DNA of 64,000 nucleotides from Hymenobacter cellulosivorans. Its GTDB lineage: Bacteria; Bacteroidota; Bacteroidia; Cytophagales; Hymenobacteraceae. The stretch covers positions 3,352,501-3,416,500 of the forward strand of contig NZ_CP095049.1 in the NCBI RefSeq assembly GCF_022919135.1, given 5' to 3'. Each line of letters begins with the position of its first letter. Position 1 is the first letter of the stretch. Shown one piece after another: positions 35,627 through 43,976 of the stretch. Under the pieces are notes generated by a model, which saw only the letters and a program-made list of their open reading frames with translations, was not told the origin of the DNA and did not search any database. A program made the translations under genes and the position numbers.

Positions 35627-37327
35627 ATGCGTAACAACCTTACTACGCTCGATTTGCTGGTCTTTTTTGTGTACCTAATCGGGGTTTCGGCCTACGGTTT
35701 CTACATCTACAAGAGCAAGCAAAAGGCCGAGCAAAGCACCAAGGACTACTTTCTGGCCGAAGGCTCCCTGACCTGGTGGGCCATTGGGGCCTCGATGATT
35801 GCCTCCAACATTTCGGCCGAGCAGTTCATTGGCATGTCGGGCTCGGGCTTCAAGGTGGGCGTGGCCGTGGCGGCCTACGAGTGGGTGGCGGCTGTGGTGC
35901 TTATCATCGTGGCCGTGTTCTTTATGCCGGTGTACTTGAAGAACCACATCTTCACCATGCCCCAGTTTCTGGAACAGCGCTACAATGCCACGCTCAGCCT
36001 GATTATGAGCATTTTCTGGCTGTTCTTGTACGTGCTGGTCAACCTGACCTCGATTCTTTACCTGGGCGCCCTGGCGCTGAGCAACCTGATTGGGGGCGAC
36101 ACTTTTCACCTGATTATCGTGCTGCTGGCCGTCTTTTCCCTGCTGATTTCTATTGGTGGGATGAAAGTAGTGGGTTACACCGACGTGGTGCAGGTAGTGG
36201 TGCTGGTGGTCGGCGGCCTGGTCACAACCTACATTGCCCTGACCCTGGTCAGTGAGCAGTTCGGCCTGGGCGGCGGGGCGCTGGCGGGCTTCAATGCCTT
36301 GATGGACAAAGCCCCGGATCACTTCCACATGATTTTCGACAAGCCCACGGCCAACACCCCGCAGGTGGAAGTCGACAAGTACCTGGCTCTGCCCGGCATA
36401 GCCATGTACTTCGCCGGCCAGTGGATTGTGAACCTGAACTACTGGGGCTGCAACCAGTACATTACCCAGCGGGCCCTGGGCGCCGATTTGCACACGGCCC
36501 GCACTGGTATCCTGTTTGCCGGTCTGCTCAAGCTCATGATGCCGGTGATTGTAATGCTGCCCGGCATTGCGGCCTACGTGCTGTATAAAAATGGCGGATT
36601 GCAGGCCGAAATGGCGAGCACCGGCGCCTTCAACTCCGACAACGCCTATTCGGCCATCCTGACTTTCCTGCCCAATGGTTTAAAAGGACTGAGCATGGCG
36701 GCCCTGACGGCGGCCATTGTGGCTTCGTTGGCCGGCAAGGTCAACTCGATTTCGACCATTTTTACCCTCGACATTTACAAGCGCTACCTCAACCCCGAGG
36801 CCACCGAGAAAAAGCAGGTGTGGGTGGGCCGCCTCACCATTCTGGCCGCCGTGGTGCTCAGCGTGGCCATGACCTGGAAAGATTTGCTCGGCATCGGGGG
36901 CGAAGGGGGCTTCCAATTTATTCAGAAGTACACCGGCTTCATTTCGCCCGGTATCCTGGCCATCTTCCTGCTGGGCATGTTCTGGAAGCGCACCACGGCT
37001 ACGGCCGGCATCGTGGGCATCCTGGCCGGCTTTGCTTTGTCGGTGTTCTTCAACAACTACGCCCCGGCGGTGCTGGGGCCAGAAACCCTGCTCTACACGG
37101 CTTTCCGCAACAGCGCCGGCGTGTATGAAATTCCCTTCCTGATCTGCATGGGCCTGTCCTTTGCCATTACCATGGTGCTGATGGTCGGCGTGAGTCTGGC
37201 CGGGCCGGTTGTCAATGCCCGGGCTATTCAGCTCAACTCCGCCATGTTCCGCGTTAGTACCCAGACCATGTCGCTCATCGTGGTGACCATGCTGCTGCTC
37301 ACGGCTTTGTACGTGCGGTTCTGGTAG
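35627..37327 (+). CDS. Sodium/sugar symporter (SSS family)
   Basis: A 566-residue inner-membrane transporter with about 14 helices. It has the SSS hallmarks SIGGMKVVGYTDVVQVVVL and the early DYFLAEGSLTWWAIGASMIA followed by SNISAEQFIGMSGSG, plus NYWGCNQYITQRALGA, as in SglT-like sugar symporters. In this locus it most likely brings L-arabinose from the periplasm into the cytoplasm for AraA. It is co-directional with araBDA and the glycosidase genes. Confidence 0.9.
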   Translation: MRNNLTTLDLLVFFVYLIGVSAYGFYIYKSKQKAEQSTKDYFLAEGSLTWWAIGASMIASNISAEQFIGMSGSGFKVGVAVAAYEWVAAVVLIIVAVFFMPVYLKNHIFTMPQFLEQRYNATLSLIMSIFWLFLYVLVNLTSILYLGALALSNLIGGDTFHLIIVLLAVFSLLISIGGMKVVGYTDVVQVVVLVVGGLVTTYIALTLVSEQFGLGGGALAGFNALMDKAPDHFHMIFDKPTANTPQVEVDKYLALPGIAMYFAGQWIVNLNYWGCNQYITQRALGADLHTARTGILFAGLLKLMMPVIVMLPGIAAYVLYKNGGLQAEMASTGAFNSDNAYSAILTFLPNGLKGLSMAALTAAIVASLAGKVNSISTIFTLDIYKRYLNPEATEKKQVWVGRLTILAAVVLSVAMTWKDLLGIGGEGGFQFIQKYTGFISPGILAIFLLGMFWKRTTATAGIVGILAGFALSVFFNNYAPAVLGPETLLYTAFRNSAGVYEIPFLICMGLSFAITMVLMVGVSLAGPVVNARAIQLNSAMFRVSTQTMSLIVVTMLLLTALYVRFW

Positions 37328-37419
37328 CCGCTGGGGCCGCAGTCAAGCCCCAACCATGTTCTTTCTGAGCTGCTGAAAACCAGCCTGCCCTGCAACTCCC
37401 GCAGTTGCCGCTAATTCCA

Positions 37420-37460
37420 CCAAAACGGGGACGTGAACAGGATTCGCGTCCCCGTTTTGG
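37420..37460 (+). terminator. Strong hairpin before the second GH43-lectin gene
   Basis: CCAAAACGGGGACG (37420-37433) and CGTCCCCGTTTTGG (37447-37460) are perfect 14-bp arms around a 13-base loop. It is placed to end the symporter transcript. The U-rich part is inside the stem (TTTTGG). Confidence 0.75.
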
Positions 37461-37504
37461 CTTCCGACCCTCGCTCTTTCTTCCTCCAACCAATTCCCAC
37501 CATC

Positions 37505-39247
37505 ATGAAAAACACGCTTACTACCGTCGCTGGGCCTGGTTTACGGGCCCGGCGCCTGCTGCTCTTACTGCTCGTCGGCCTGCTTGGGCTGAGCCGTAAC
37601 GTGCGGGCGTTGCAGGGCAACGACAACTGCCACGACCCGTCGAGTATCGTCAAGGACGGCGGCAAATACTGGATTTTCACCACCGGCACCGGCATCTACG
37701 GCATGTATTCCACCGACTTGGTGAAGTGGGAGTCGGGGCCGCGGCCGGTGTTTGCGGCCGGAGCTTATCCAAGCTGGATCAAGACCAAGGTGCCGGGCTT
37801 CACCGGCGACTTCTGGGCCCCGGAGTGCGTGTACCGCAACGGCAGGTTTTACCTCTACTACTCCGTCTCGACCTTCGGCTCCAGCGTGTCGACCATCGGG
37901 CTGGTAACCAACGTGACGCTCGATCCAGCCAGCCCCAATTACCAGTGGGTAGATCAGGGTGAGGTGGTGTCGAGCGGCGCGGGCAGCGCCTGCAACGCCA
38001 TTGACCCAGCCGTGGTGACGGACGCCAACGGCGGGCTGTGGATGAGCTACGGGTCGTTTTTCAAGGGTATCGGCCTGATCCGGCTTGATGGCACCACCGG
38101 AAAACGTTCCGGCACGAGCTTCACCTGGCTGGCCGGCAACGTGGCCGCCGACGGCGTGACCCGCAACAACAGCGGCAGCGAGGCGCCCTATATCGTACGC
38201 AACGGCAGCTACTACTACCTGTTTCTCAACAAGGGAGCCTGCTGCAACGGCTCCAGCAGTACCTACTATATTCAGGTGGGCCGCTCCACCAGCATCACCG
38301 GCCCCTACGTCGACAAAAACGGGGTGGACCTGAACCGCAACGGCGGCACGACTCTCATGGCTACCCAAGGCAACTATGTCGGGCCGGGGCACGTGGGCTT
38401 GTTCCAGGAAAACGGCGCCAACTACTTCAGCCACCACTACTACGACTCCAACCAGAACGGTCGGGCCCGGCTGAGCGTGGGCAACATGGGCTGGGACGGC
38501 GCCGCCTGGCCCTTTCTTACCCGCGACTGGCTGGCCGCCGGCCGTTACACGCTCCGCAACCAGAACAGCAACCTGGTCTGGGATGCCTGGGGCTGCACCG
38601 GGGCCTCGGGTCAGGCCATTGCCCAGGGCACCTACAGCGCCGGCCTGGCCTGCCAGCAGTGGAACCTGACGCCCGACGGCAACGGCGAATATAAAATCAC
38701 CTCGGCGGTAGGGGCGGGCCTCTCGGCCGACGTGGTCAACAACAGCCCCAGCAACGGCGCCAAGCTGCAACTTTATGCTTATAGCGGCATTGCCGGGCAG
38801 CGCTTCAAAATCGAGCGGACCAACGCGGGCAACTACGTGGTGGCATCGGTGAACGGGGGCCGGGTGGTGGAAGTGGCGGGCTGCTCGACTACCGCTGGCG
38901 TGCAGCTAGCCCTCTACGACTACCTGGCCAACAACTGCCAGAAATGGGGTATTGCGCCGGCCACGGCGGCCCGGGGCGTGCTGGCGGCGCAAACACCCAC
39001 GCTCCGCAACGTTTCCGTATTTCCTAACCCGGCCGAGCTGGGCCGTTTCGTGGTGAGCGTAGGGGAGGAGCTCCGCAATACGCCCGTAACCATTACCCTG
39101 ACCGATACCCAGGGCCGGACGGTATATAGTCGCCGCAGTGCCGGGGCCGCAGAAATAGCGGTGGAAACTGGGTTGCGGACGGGACTTTATTTGCTAAGCA
39201 TCAGCAGTAGGCAAGGTACATTCACCCAGAAAGTGGTACTGCAGTAA
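37505..39247 (+). CDS. Secreted GH43 arabinanase with ricin-type lectin and T9SS sorting domain (paralogue)
   Basis: A 580-residue protein with the same order of parts as the gene at 27892. It has a signal peptide, a GH43 domain (CHDPSS base Asp, NAIDPAV, GSEAPYIV acid Glu), a ricin/CBM13 trefoil (LVWDAWGCTG, CQQWNL, GQRFKI) and a type A T9SS sorting domain (VSVFPNPAELG, GLYLLSISSRQG). The two catalytic domains are clearly homologous but not near-identical, suggesting an older duplication with possible change in specificity. ATG 37505 fits the signal peptide; the in-frame upstream extension lies in the terminator hairpin. Confidence 0.9.
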   Translation: MKNTLTTVAGPGLRARRLLLLLLVGLLGLSRNVRALQGNDNCHDPSSIVKDGGKYWIFTTGTGIYGMYSTDLVKWESGPRPVFAAGAYPSWIKTKVPGFTGDFWAPECVYRNGRFYLYYSVSTFGSSVSTIGLVTNVTLDPASPNYQWVDQGEVVSSGAGSACNAIDPAVVTDANGGLWMSYGSFFKGIGLIRLDGTTGKRSGTSFTWLAGNVAADGVTRNNSGSEAPYIVRNGSYYYLFLNKGACCNGSSSTYYIQVGRSTSITGPYVDKNGVDLNRNGGTTLMATQGNYVGPGHVGLFQENGANYFSHHYYDSNQNGRARLSVGNMGWDGAAWPFLTRDWLAAGRYTLRNQNSNLVWDAWGCTGASGQAIAQGTYSAGLACQQWNLTPDGNGEYKITSAVGAGLSADVVNNSPSNGAKLQLYAYSGIAGQRFKIERTNAGNYVVASVNGGRVVEVAGCSTTAGVQLALYDYLANNCQKWGIAPATAARGVLAAQTPTLRNVSVFPNPAELGRFVVSVGEELRNTPVTITLTDTQGRTVYSRRSAGAAEIAVETGLRTGLYLLSISSRQGTFTQKVVLQ

Positions 39248-39761
39248 TGAGTTTGTTGCGGAGTGAAGCTGGAGCGTTGCGGAGACTTTTCGAATTTTTG
39301 CTTCCACTTTACTCCGCAACACCTCGTCAAAAACCGCAACGTTTCGGCTGAGTTTTTCACCCGGCTGCCGTCGGCACCAGATATACTTGCCAGTGTTGCG
39401 AAACTCTTCGCTGCTAGCCCTTGCTTACTACCTGTGAGCCCGGGGCTGTAGAATGAGCTTCGATGCCGGCTACCGGCCAAATATAGGCGGAAAAGTGGCT
39501 GGCAGTACCCTATAGCAGCTATGCGCTATTAAAATTTCAGTTGCTGAAACATAAGCCAGAAGCTACTTCCCCTCCTCAAATGACTTCGCCCGTCAGGCGG
39601 ACCGGGGGTAGGGGTGGTTGAACCATCAGAACGACTTTTTAGAGGTAGATTCTAAAACCTGTTCAGCAAGTAACCACCCCTCCCTTGGGAAACCCCTCCT
39701 TGAAAAGGAAGGGAATTGATTAGCCTTCTAATCCCAGAAGTTTTTACCTCTTGCCTTTGCC
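39248..39761. other. Intergenic stretch with two inverted repeats
   Basis: No gene is seen. TTGCGGAGTGAAGC near 39255 and GCTTCCACTTTACTCCGCAA ending at 39319 form an imperfect hairpin just after the GH43 stop. Farther on, GGTAGGGGTGGTT (about 39606-39618) and AACCACCCCTCCC (about 39672-39684) are imperfect arms of a second element, rich in the CCCCTCC words common in Bacteroidota spacers. Confidence 0.5.
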
Positions 39762-41810
39762 ATGAAACATTTTGTTCTTTCCCTTGCTGCCCTCGGATTG
39801 CTGGTTACGCCGGCCCAGGCCCAGGCTGTCAAACGCTCCGACTACCCAATTCAGGCCGTGTCGTTTACCCGGGTCAAGCTGGCGGATAATTTCTGGCTGC
39901 CCCGGCTCAAGACCAATACCGACGTGACCATTCCGGCCTCGTTTCAGCGCTGTGAGGCTACCAACCGGGTGAAGAACTTCGAAATGGCCGCCGCCCGGCA
40001 GGGCAAGTTTGCCACCATCTTCCCCTTCGACGACACCGACATTTACAAAACCATCGAAGGGGCCTCGTACTCGCTTAAGCTCTACCCCGACGAAAAGCTA
40101 AACCAGTATATGGACGAGCTGATCCGGAAAGTGGCGGCGGCCCAGGAACCCGACGGCTACCTCTACACGGCCCGCACCATCGACCCGGCCCACCCCCACG
40201 ACTGGGCCGGGCCCGAGCGGTGGGTGAAGGAGCGGGAACTCAGCCACGAGCTTTACAACTCCGGCCACCTTTACGAAGCCGCTGTGGCGCATTACGAGGC
40301 GACGGGCAAGAAAAACCTGCTCGACATTGCCCTGAAAAATGCCGACCTGGTATGCTCCGTCTTCGGACCCGGCAAACGGGCCGTGGCGCCGGGCCACGAA
40401 ATCGTGGAAATGGGCCTGGTGAAGCTCTACCGCGTGACCGGCAAGCCCGAATACCTGAGCACGGCCAAGTTCTTCCTCGACCAGCGCGGCCAGTTTAAAT
40501 ACGACCCCAAAAGCAACGACCCGTGGCGCAACGGCTCCTACTGGCAGGACCACAAGCCCGTCGTGGACCAGAAGGAGGCTGAGGGCCACGCCGTGCGGGC
40601 CGAATACCTGTACTCGGCCATGGCCGACGTAGCCGCTCTCACCGGTGACCAGAAATTGCTTGCGGCCGTAGACTCTATCTGGCAGAACATGGTCAGCAAG
40701 AAGCTCTACGTGACCGGCGGCACGGGCGCGGTGCCGGGTGGGGAGCGGTTTGGGGGCAACTACGAGTTGCCCAACACGACGGCCTACAATGAAACCTGCG
40801 CGGCGGTGGCCAACATCTACTGGAACCAGCGCATGTTCCAGCTCCACGGCGAGGCCAAGTACATCGACGTGCTGGAAAAGGTCCTCTACAATGGCCTGAT
40901 TTCGGGCGTGGGGCTGGATGGCAAGTCCTTTTTCTACTCCAATGCCATGCAGGTGAAAAACAGCGCCAGCTTTCCCCAGACCGAGCCCCAGCGCGCCGGC
41001 TGGTTCGACTGCTCGTGCTGCCCCACCAACCTGGCCCGCCTCATGCCTTCCTTGCCGGGCTACGTCTACGCCCAGAACGGCCGCGACGTGTACGCCAACC
41101 TCTTTATCAGCGGCACAACCGATTTGCTGGTCAACAAAAAGCCGGTGCGCATTACTCAGCAAAACAACTATCCCTGGCAGGGCGAGTTGAAATTCACCGT
41201 AAACGCTACGGCTACGCCCGATTTCAACCTGCTCGTGCGCCTGCCGGGGTGGGCCCAAGGCCAGGCCGTACCGTCGGATCTGTACCGCTTTGCGGCATCG
41301 GAAACGCCCGCCGTTACCATTCGTGTGAACGGGCAGCCAGCCAAATACACTATCCGCAACGGTTACGCGGTGCTAGCCCGCAAGTGGCGCAAAAACGACG
41401 TGGTGGAAGTGCAGCTGCCCATGAATGTGCGCCAGGTAGTGGCCAACCCCAAAGTACAGGACGACTTGGGCAAAGTGGCGCTGCAGCGCGGCCCGGTGGT
41501 GTACTGCGCCGAGTGGAAAGACAACCAGGGCAAGGCCAGCAACCTACTGGTGCCGGCCGCTACCACTTTCACGGCCAGCTTCCAACCTGAGGTGCTCAAC
41601 GGCATCATGCAGCTCCAGGCCACCGTGCCGGCCGTGCAGGTTGACGCGGCCAATACCTCCATCAGCACCACCCGCCAGACTCTGACAGCTATTCCGTACT
41701 ACGCCTGGGCCAACCGGGGCAAGGGCGAAATGACCGTCTGGTTTCCCCAGCAGCTCACCGACGTGGACCTTATTTCACGCCAGCCCCAGGAAGTAACGGT
41801 GGGCAAATAG
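39762..41810 (+). CDS. GH127 beta-L-arabinofuranosidase
   Basis: A 682-residue enzyme (former DUF1680) that removes beta-linked L-arabinofuranose. A signal peptide (LSLAALGLLVTPAQAQA) sends it to the periplasm or beyond. Residues proposed by analogy with the characterised enzyme HypBA1 are all present: acid/base Glu 328 in GGERFGGNYELP, zinc ligands Glu 344 and Cys 346 in NETCAA, and Cys 419 and Cys 420 in FDCSCCPTN, one of which is the nucleophile. It broadens the locus beyond alpha-linked arabinan, for example towards plant glycoprotein side chains. Confidence 0.92.
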   Translation: MKHFVLSLAALGLLVTPAQAQAVKRSDYPIQAVSFTRVKLADNFWLPRLKTNTDVTIPASFQRCEATNRVKNFEMAAARQGKFATIFPFDDTDIYKTIEGASYSLKLYPDEKLNQYMDELIRKVAAAQEPDGYLYTARTIDPAHPHDWAGPERWVKERELSHELYNSGHLYEAAVAHYEATGKKNLLDIALKNADLVCSVFGPGKRAVAPGHEIVEMGLVKLYRVTGKPEYLSTAKFFLDQRGQFKYDPKSNDPWRNGSYWQDHKPVVDQKEAEGHAVRAEYLYSAMADVAALTGDQKLLAAVDSIWQNMVSKKLYVTGGTGAVPGGERFGGNYELPNTTAYNETCAAVANIYWNQRMFQLHGEAKYIDVLEKVLYNGLISGVGLDGKSFFYSNAMQVKNSASFPQTEPQRAGWFDCSCCPTNLARLMPSLPGYVYAQNGRDVYANLFISGTTDLLVNKKPVRITQQNNYPWQGELKFTVNATATPDFNLLVRLPGWAQGQAVPSDLYRFAASETPAVTIRVNGQPAKYTIRNGYAVLARKWRKNDVVEVQLPMNVRQVVANPKVQDDLGKVALQRGPVVYCAEWKDNQGKASNLLVPAATTFTASFQPEVLNGIMQLQATVPAVQVDAANTSISTTRQTLTAIPYYAWANRGKGEMTVWFPQQLTDVDLISRQPQEVTVGK

Positions 41811-41840
41811 TCTTTTCTTAGGTACTCCTGGCAAGAATAA

Positions 41841-41874
41841 GGCCCGGTCGTGAAGTTCACGGCCGGGCCTTTTG
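41841..41874. terminator. Bidirectional terminator between convergent glycosidase genes
   Basis: GGCCCGGTCGTGAA and TTCACGGCCGGGCC pair over almost their whole length with a tiny loop and run into TTTTGG. It can serve both the GH127 gene and the minus-strand GH43 gene. Confidence 0.85.
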
Positions 41875-41915
41875 GTGTGCAGAGGTAAGTCAGTGGTTCT
41901 TGGTACTCAAACCAG

Positions 41916-42914
41916 CTACGGCTGCACCACCGGCCAGCCGGCGGCATTCCAGGTAAGCTTTTCGACCCGCAGCTTGGAGTGGCCCTTGTCAGCGGCATCG
42001 TAGCCATGAAAGACGAGGTAGTCCTGGTTGTCGAAGCTGTACACCGAGTTGTGGCCCAGGCCGTACCAGTTTTTGTCGCCGCTCAACACCGGGGTGCCGC
42101 CACCCTGGTCCAGGGCCACGCCGGCCTGGTCCACGTAGGGCCCAGTCACGCTCTTGGCCCGGCCCACCACGATGCGGTAAGTGCTCTGCGGGCCGCGGCA
42201 GCAGTAGTCGAAGGAAGTAAAGAGGTAGTAAAAGCCGTTTTTGCGGAAGATAAAGGGGGCTTCGATGGCACCGTCGCCGGGCAAGGAGTCGTTGAGCTTG
42301 GGGTCACGGGGGCGGCGGGCCAGGGTGCGCCACTGCTCGGGCTGGGCCGGGGCCGTCAGGTCGGGCCGCAGCTGGACCAGCTTGATGCCTTCCCAGAACG
42401 AGCCAAACGTGAGCCAGGGGCGGCCGGCTTCGTCCCGAATCAGGTTGGGGTCAATGGCGTTCCACATGTCGCGCCCCGGCACCGACTGCACCACCCGCCC
42501 GTGGTCCACCCACTTGTAGTCGGGCGACTTCGGGTTCAGGGTTTTATTCGTGGCCAGCCCGATGCAGGACGTGTTTTTCCCAAAGGCCGACACCGAGTAA
42601 AACAGCGAATACACGCCGTTGTGAAAAGAAATGTCCGGGGCCCAGATGTGGTTTTTGAAGCCGGGCACGGCCTGCACGGCCCAGGCCGGTGCCTGGGCAA
42701 ACACCGGTTGCTCCGGCGTCCAGTGCTGCCGGTCCCGCGACGACCACACCGCTATGCCTGGCCCGGTGCCGAACATGTAGTAGGTGCCGTCCTGCCGGAT
42801 CATCACCGGGTCGTGGGCCCCAATTAAAGCCGGGGTTTGCGCCTGGGCCGCGCCGGGGGTGTTAGTCAGCAAGCCACTAACCAACAGCAGCCCGAAAAGG
42901 CAGTTTCGACACAT
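41916..42914 (-). CDS. GH43 endo-alpha-1,5-L-arabinanase
   Basis: A 332-residue exported enzyme. The signal peptide is CLFGLLLVSGLLTNTPGAAQA. The GH43 triad lies in GAHDPVMI, NAIDPNLI and GAIEAPFIF. The motifs HIWAPDISFHNGVYSLFYS and GIGLATNKT-like (CIGLATNKTLNPKSPDY) are typical of endo-arabinanases. Without lectin or sorting domain it should be periplasmic or a soluble secreted form. I chose ATG 42914; an alternative start at 42953 adds 13 residues before the signal. An operator overlaps the chosen start codon. It is last in a minus-strand unit behind the GH51 and another GH43. Confidence 0.88.
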   Translation of the reverse strand: MCRNCLFGLLLVSGLLTNTPGAAQAQTPALIGAHDPVMIRQDGTYYMFGTGPGIAVWSSRDRQHWTPEQPVFAQAPAWAVQAVPGFKNHIWAPDISFHNGVYSLFYSVSAFGKNTSCIGLATNKTLNPKSPDYKWVDHGRVVQSVPGRDMWNAIDPNLIRDEAGRPWLTFGSFWEGIKLVQLRPDLTAPAQPEQWRTLARRPRDPKLNDSLPGDGAIEAPFIFRKNGFYYLFTSFDYCCRGPQSTYRIVVGRAKSVTGPYVDQAGVALDQGGGTPVLSGDKNWYGLGHNSVYSFDNQDYLVFHGYDAADKGHSKLRVEKLTWNAAGWPVVQP

Positions 42915-42925
42915 AAACGATTGTG
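42912..42925 (-). promoter_or_regulatory. LacI-type operator 5 (GH43 endo-arabinanase)
   Basis: CATAAACGATTGTG on the plus strand, 13 of 14 matches to the consensus. It covers the likely start codon of the GH43 gene, inside the minus-strand unit, so it would block an internal promoter or elongation. Confidence 0.65.
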
Positions 42926-42974
42926 CAGAGGAGGGGAAAAGTCTGTTCAGCATCGGCGTGAGAAGATAGAGCGG

Positions 42975-43967
42975 CTACTTGACCGGCTTCACGCCTTCGG
43001 TCGTCATCACCACACGCTTCATCGTGCCGTCCTTATTGTACTCCAGCCTGTCGATGCAGACCGAGCGGCGAAACGAGCCCCCGTCGGTCGGGATGCTGCC
43101 GTTGTGGTAGATGAAGTAGGACTGGCCCTTGAAGTCGATAATGGCCTGGTGGTTGGTGTTGGAATTGCCGGCCACCTCGTTCAGAATACCTTTGAACTCC
43201 CAGGGCCCCTCGATGCTGCGGCTCATGGCGTAGGCAATTTTCTCGGGAAACTGGTAGGCGTAGCTTAAGTAGTACCAATTGCCCCGCTTGTGCACCCAGG
43301 GCGCCTCCGTAAACTTAGGCAGCGTGGTCACCTTGTTGATGGGCCCGTCAAGCTCGGTCATGTTGGGCTTAAGTTTGGCCCAGTAGCAAATCGTGTTGCC
43401 CCAATACAGGTAGGCCTGGCCTTTGTCGTCGACAATCACCGTGGGGTCAATGTCATCCCAGCTGATTTTGGCCTCGGTGGTCATGTCGTTGGTAATCAGG
43501 GCTGAGCCCCGGGCGTCTTTGAACGGCCCAAGCGGGTTGTCGGCCACGGCCACGCCAATGGCTTTGCCCGGAATCGAGCTGTGCTCCACGGCGGCGTACC
43601 AGTAAAACTTGCCGTTCCGCTCTATCACCTGCGAGGCCCAGGCGTCGTCCTTGGCCCAGGCAAAAGCCTTGACATTCAACGGCGACGGATGCTCTTTCCA
43701 GGTCACCATATCCTGGGAGGAGTAGCAAAGCCACTCGTGCATCACGTAGCGCTCCTGCCGGGCCGGGGCCTCGTCGTGGCCCGCATAGAGGTAGACCGTG
43801 CCGTTGTAGACCAGCGCGGCGGGGTCGGCGGTGTATTTGTCCTTGATAATGGGATTGCCGGCTGCCGGTTCGGGTAGGGCCTGGGCCCGCGCCGCCGAAG
43901 GCAGCAGCACGGGCCCAGTAGCTAGTAGTAAGCCGGTCAAGAGCAGAGTTTTGTGCATCGTCATCAT
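42975..43967 (-). CDS. GH43 glycosidase (probable arabinofuranosidase)
   Basis: A 330-residue exported enzyme. The signal peptide is LLLTGLLLATGPVLLPSAARA. The GH43 triad appears in YTADPAALV, DIDPTVIV and FTEAPWVH. The segments YLYAGHDEAP and MHEWLCYSSQDMVTWKEHP place it with the exo-acting GH43 group often active on arabinofuranose or xylose side chains. Several ATGs (43967, 43964, 43958) could be the start. It begins about 10 bases after the GH51 stop, so the two are translated from one message. Confidence 0.85.
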   Translation of the reverse strand: MMTMHKTLLLTGLLLATGPVLLPSAARAQALPEPAAGNPIIKDKYTADPAALVYNGTVYLYAGHDEAPARQERYVMHEWLCYSSQDMVTWKEHPSPLNVKAFAWAKDDAWASQVIERNGKFYWYAAVEHSSIPGKAIGVAVADNPLGPFKDARGSALITNDMTTEAKISWDDIDPTVIVDDKGQAYLYWGNTICYWAKLKPNMTELDGPINKVTTLPKFTEAPWVHKRGNWYYLSYAYQFPEKIAYAMSRSIEGPWEFKGILNEVAGNSNTNHQAIIDFKGQSYFIYHNGSIPTDGGSFRRSVCIDRLEYNKDGTMKRVVMTTEGVKPVK

Positions 43968-43976
43968 TGCCAAAGC

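Noticed and set aside
37433..37504. N-terminal extension of the second GH43-lectin protein
   Set aside because: It lies in the terminator hairpin and would push the signal peptide inwards; ATG 37505 is right.
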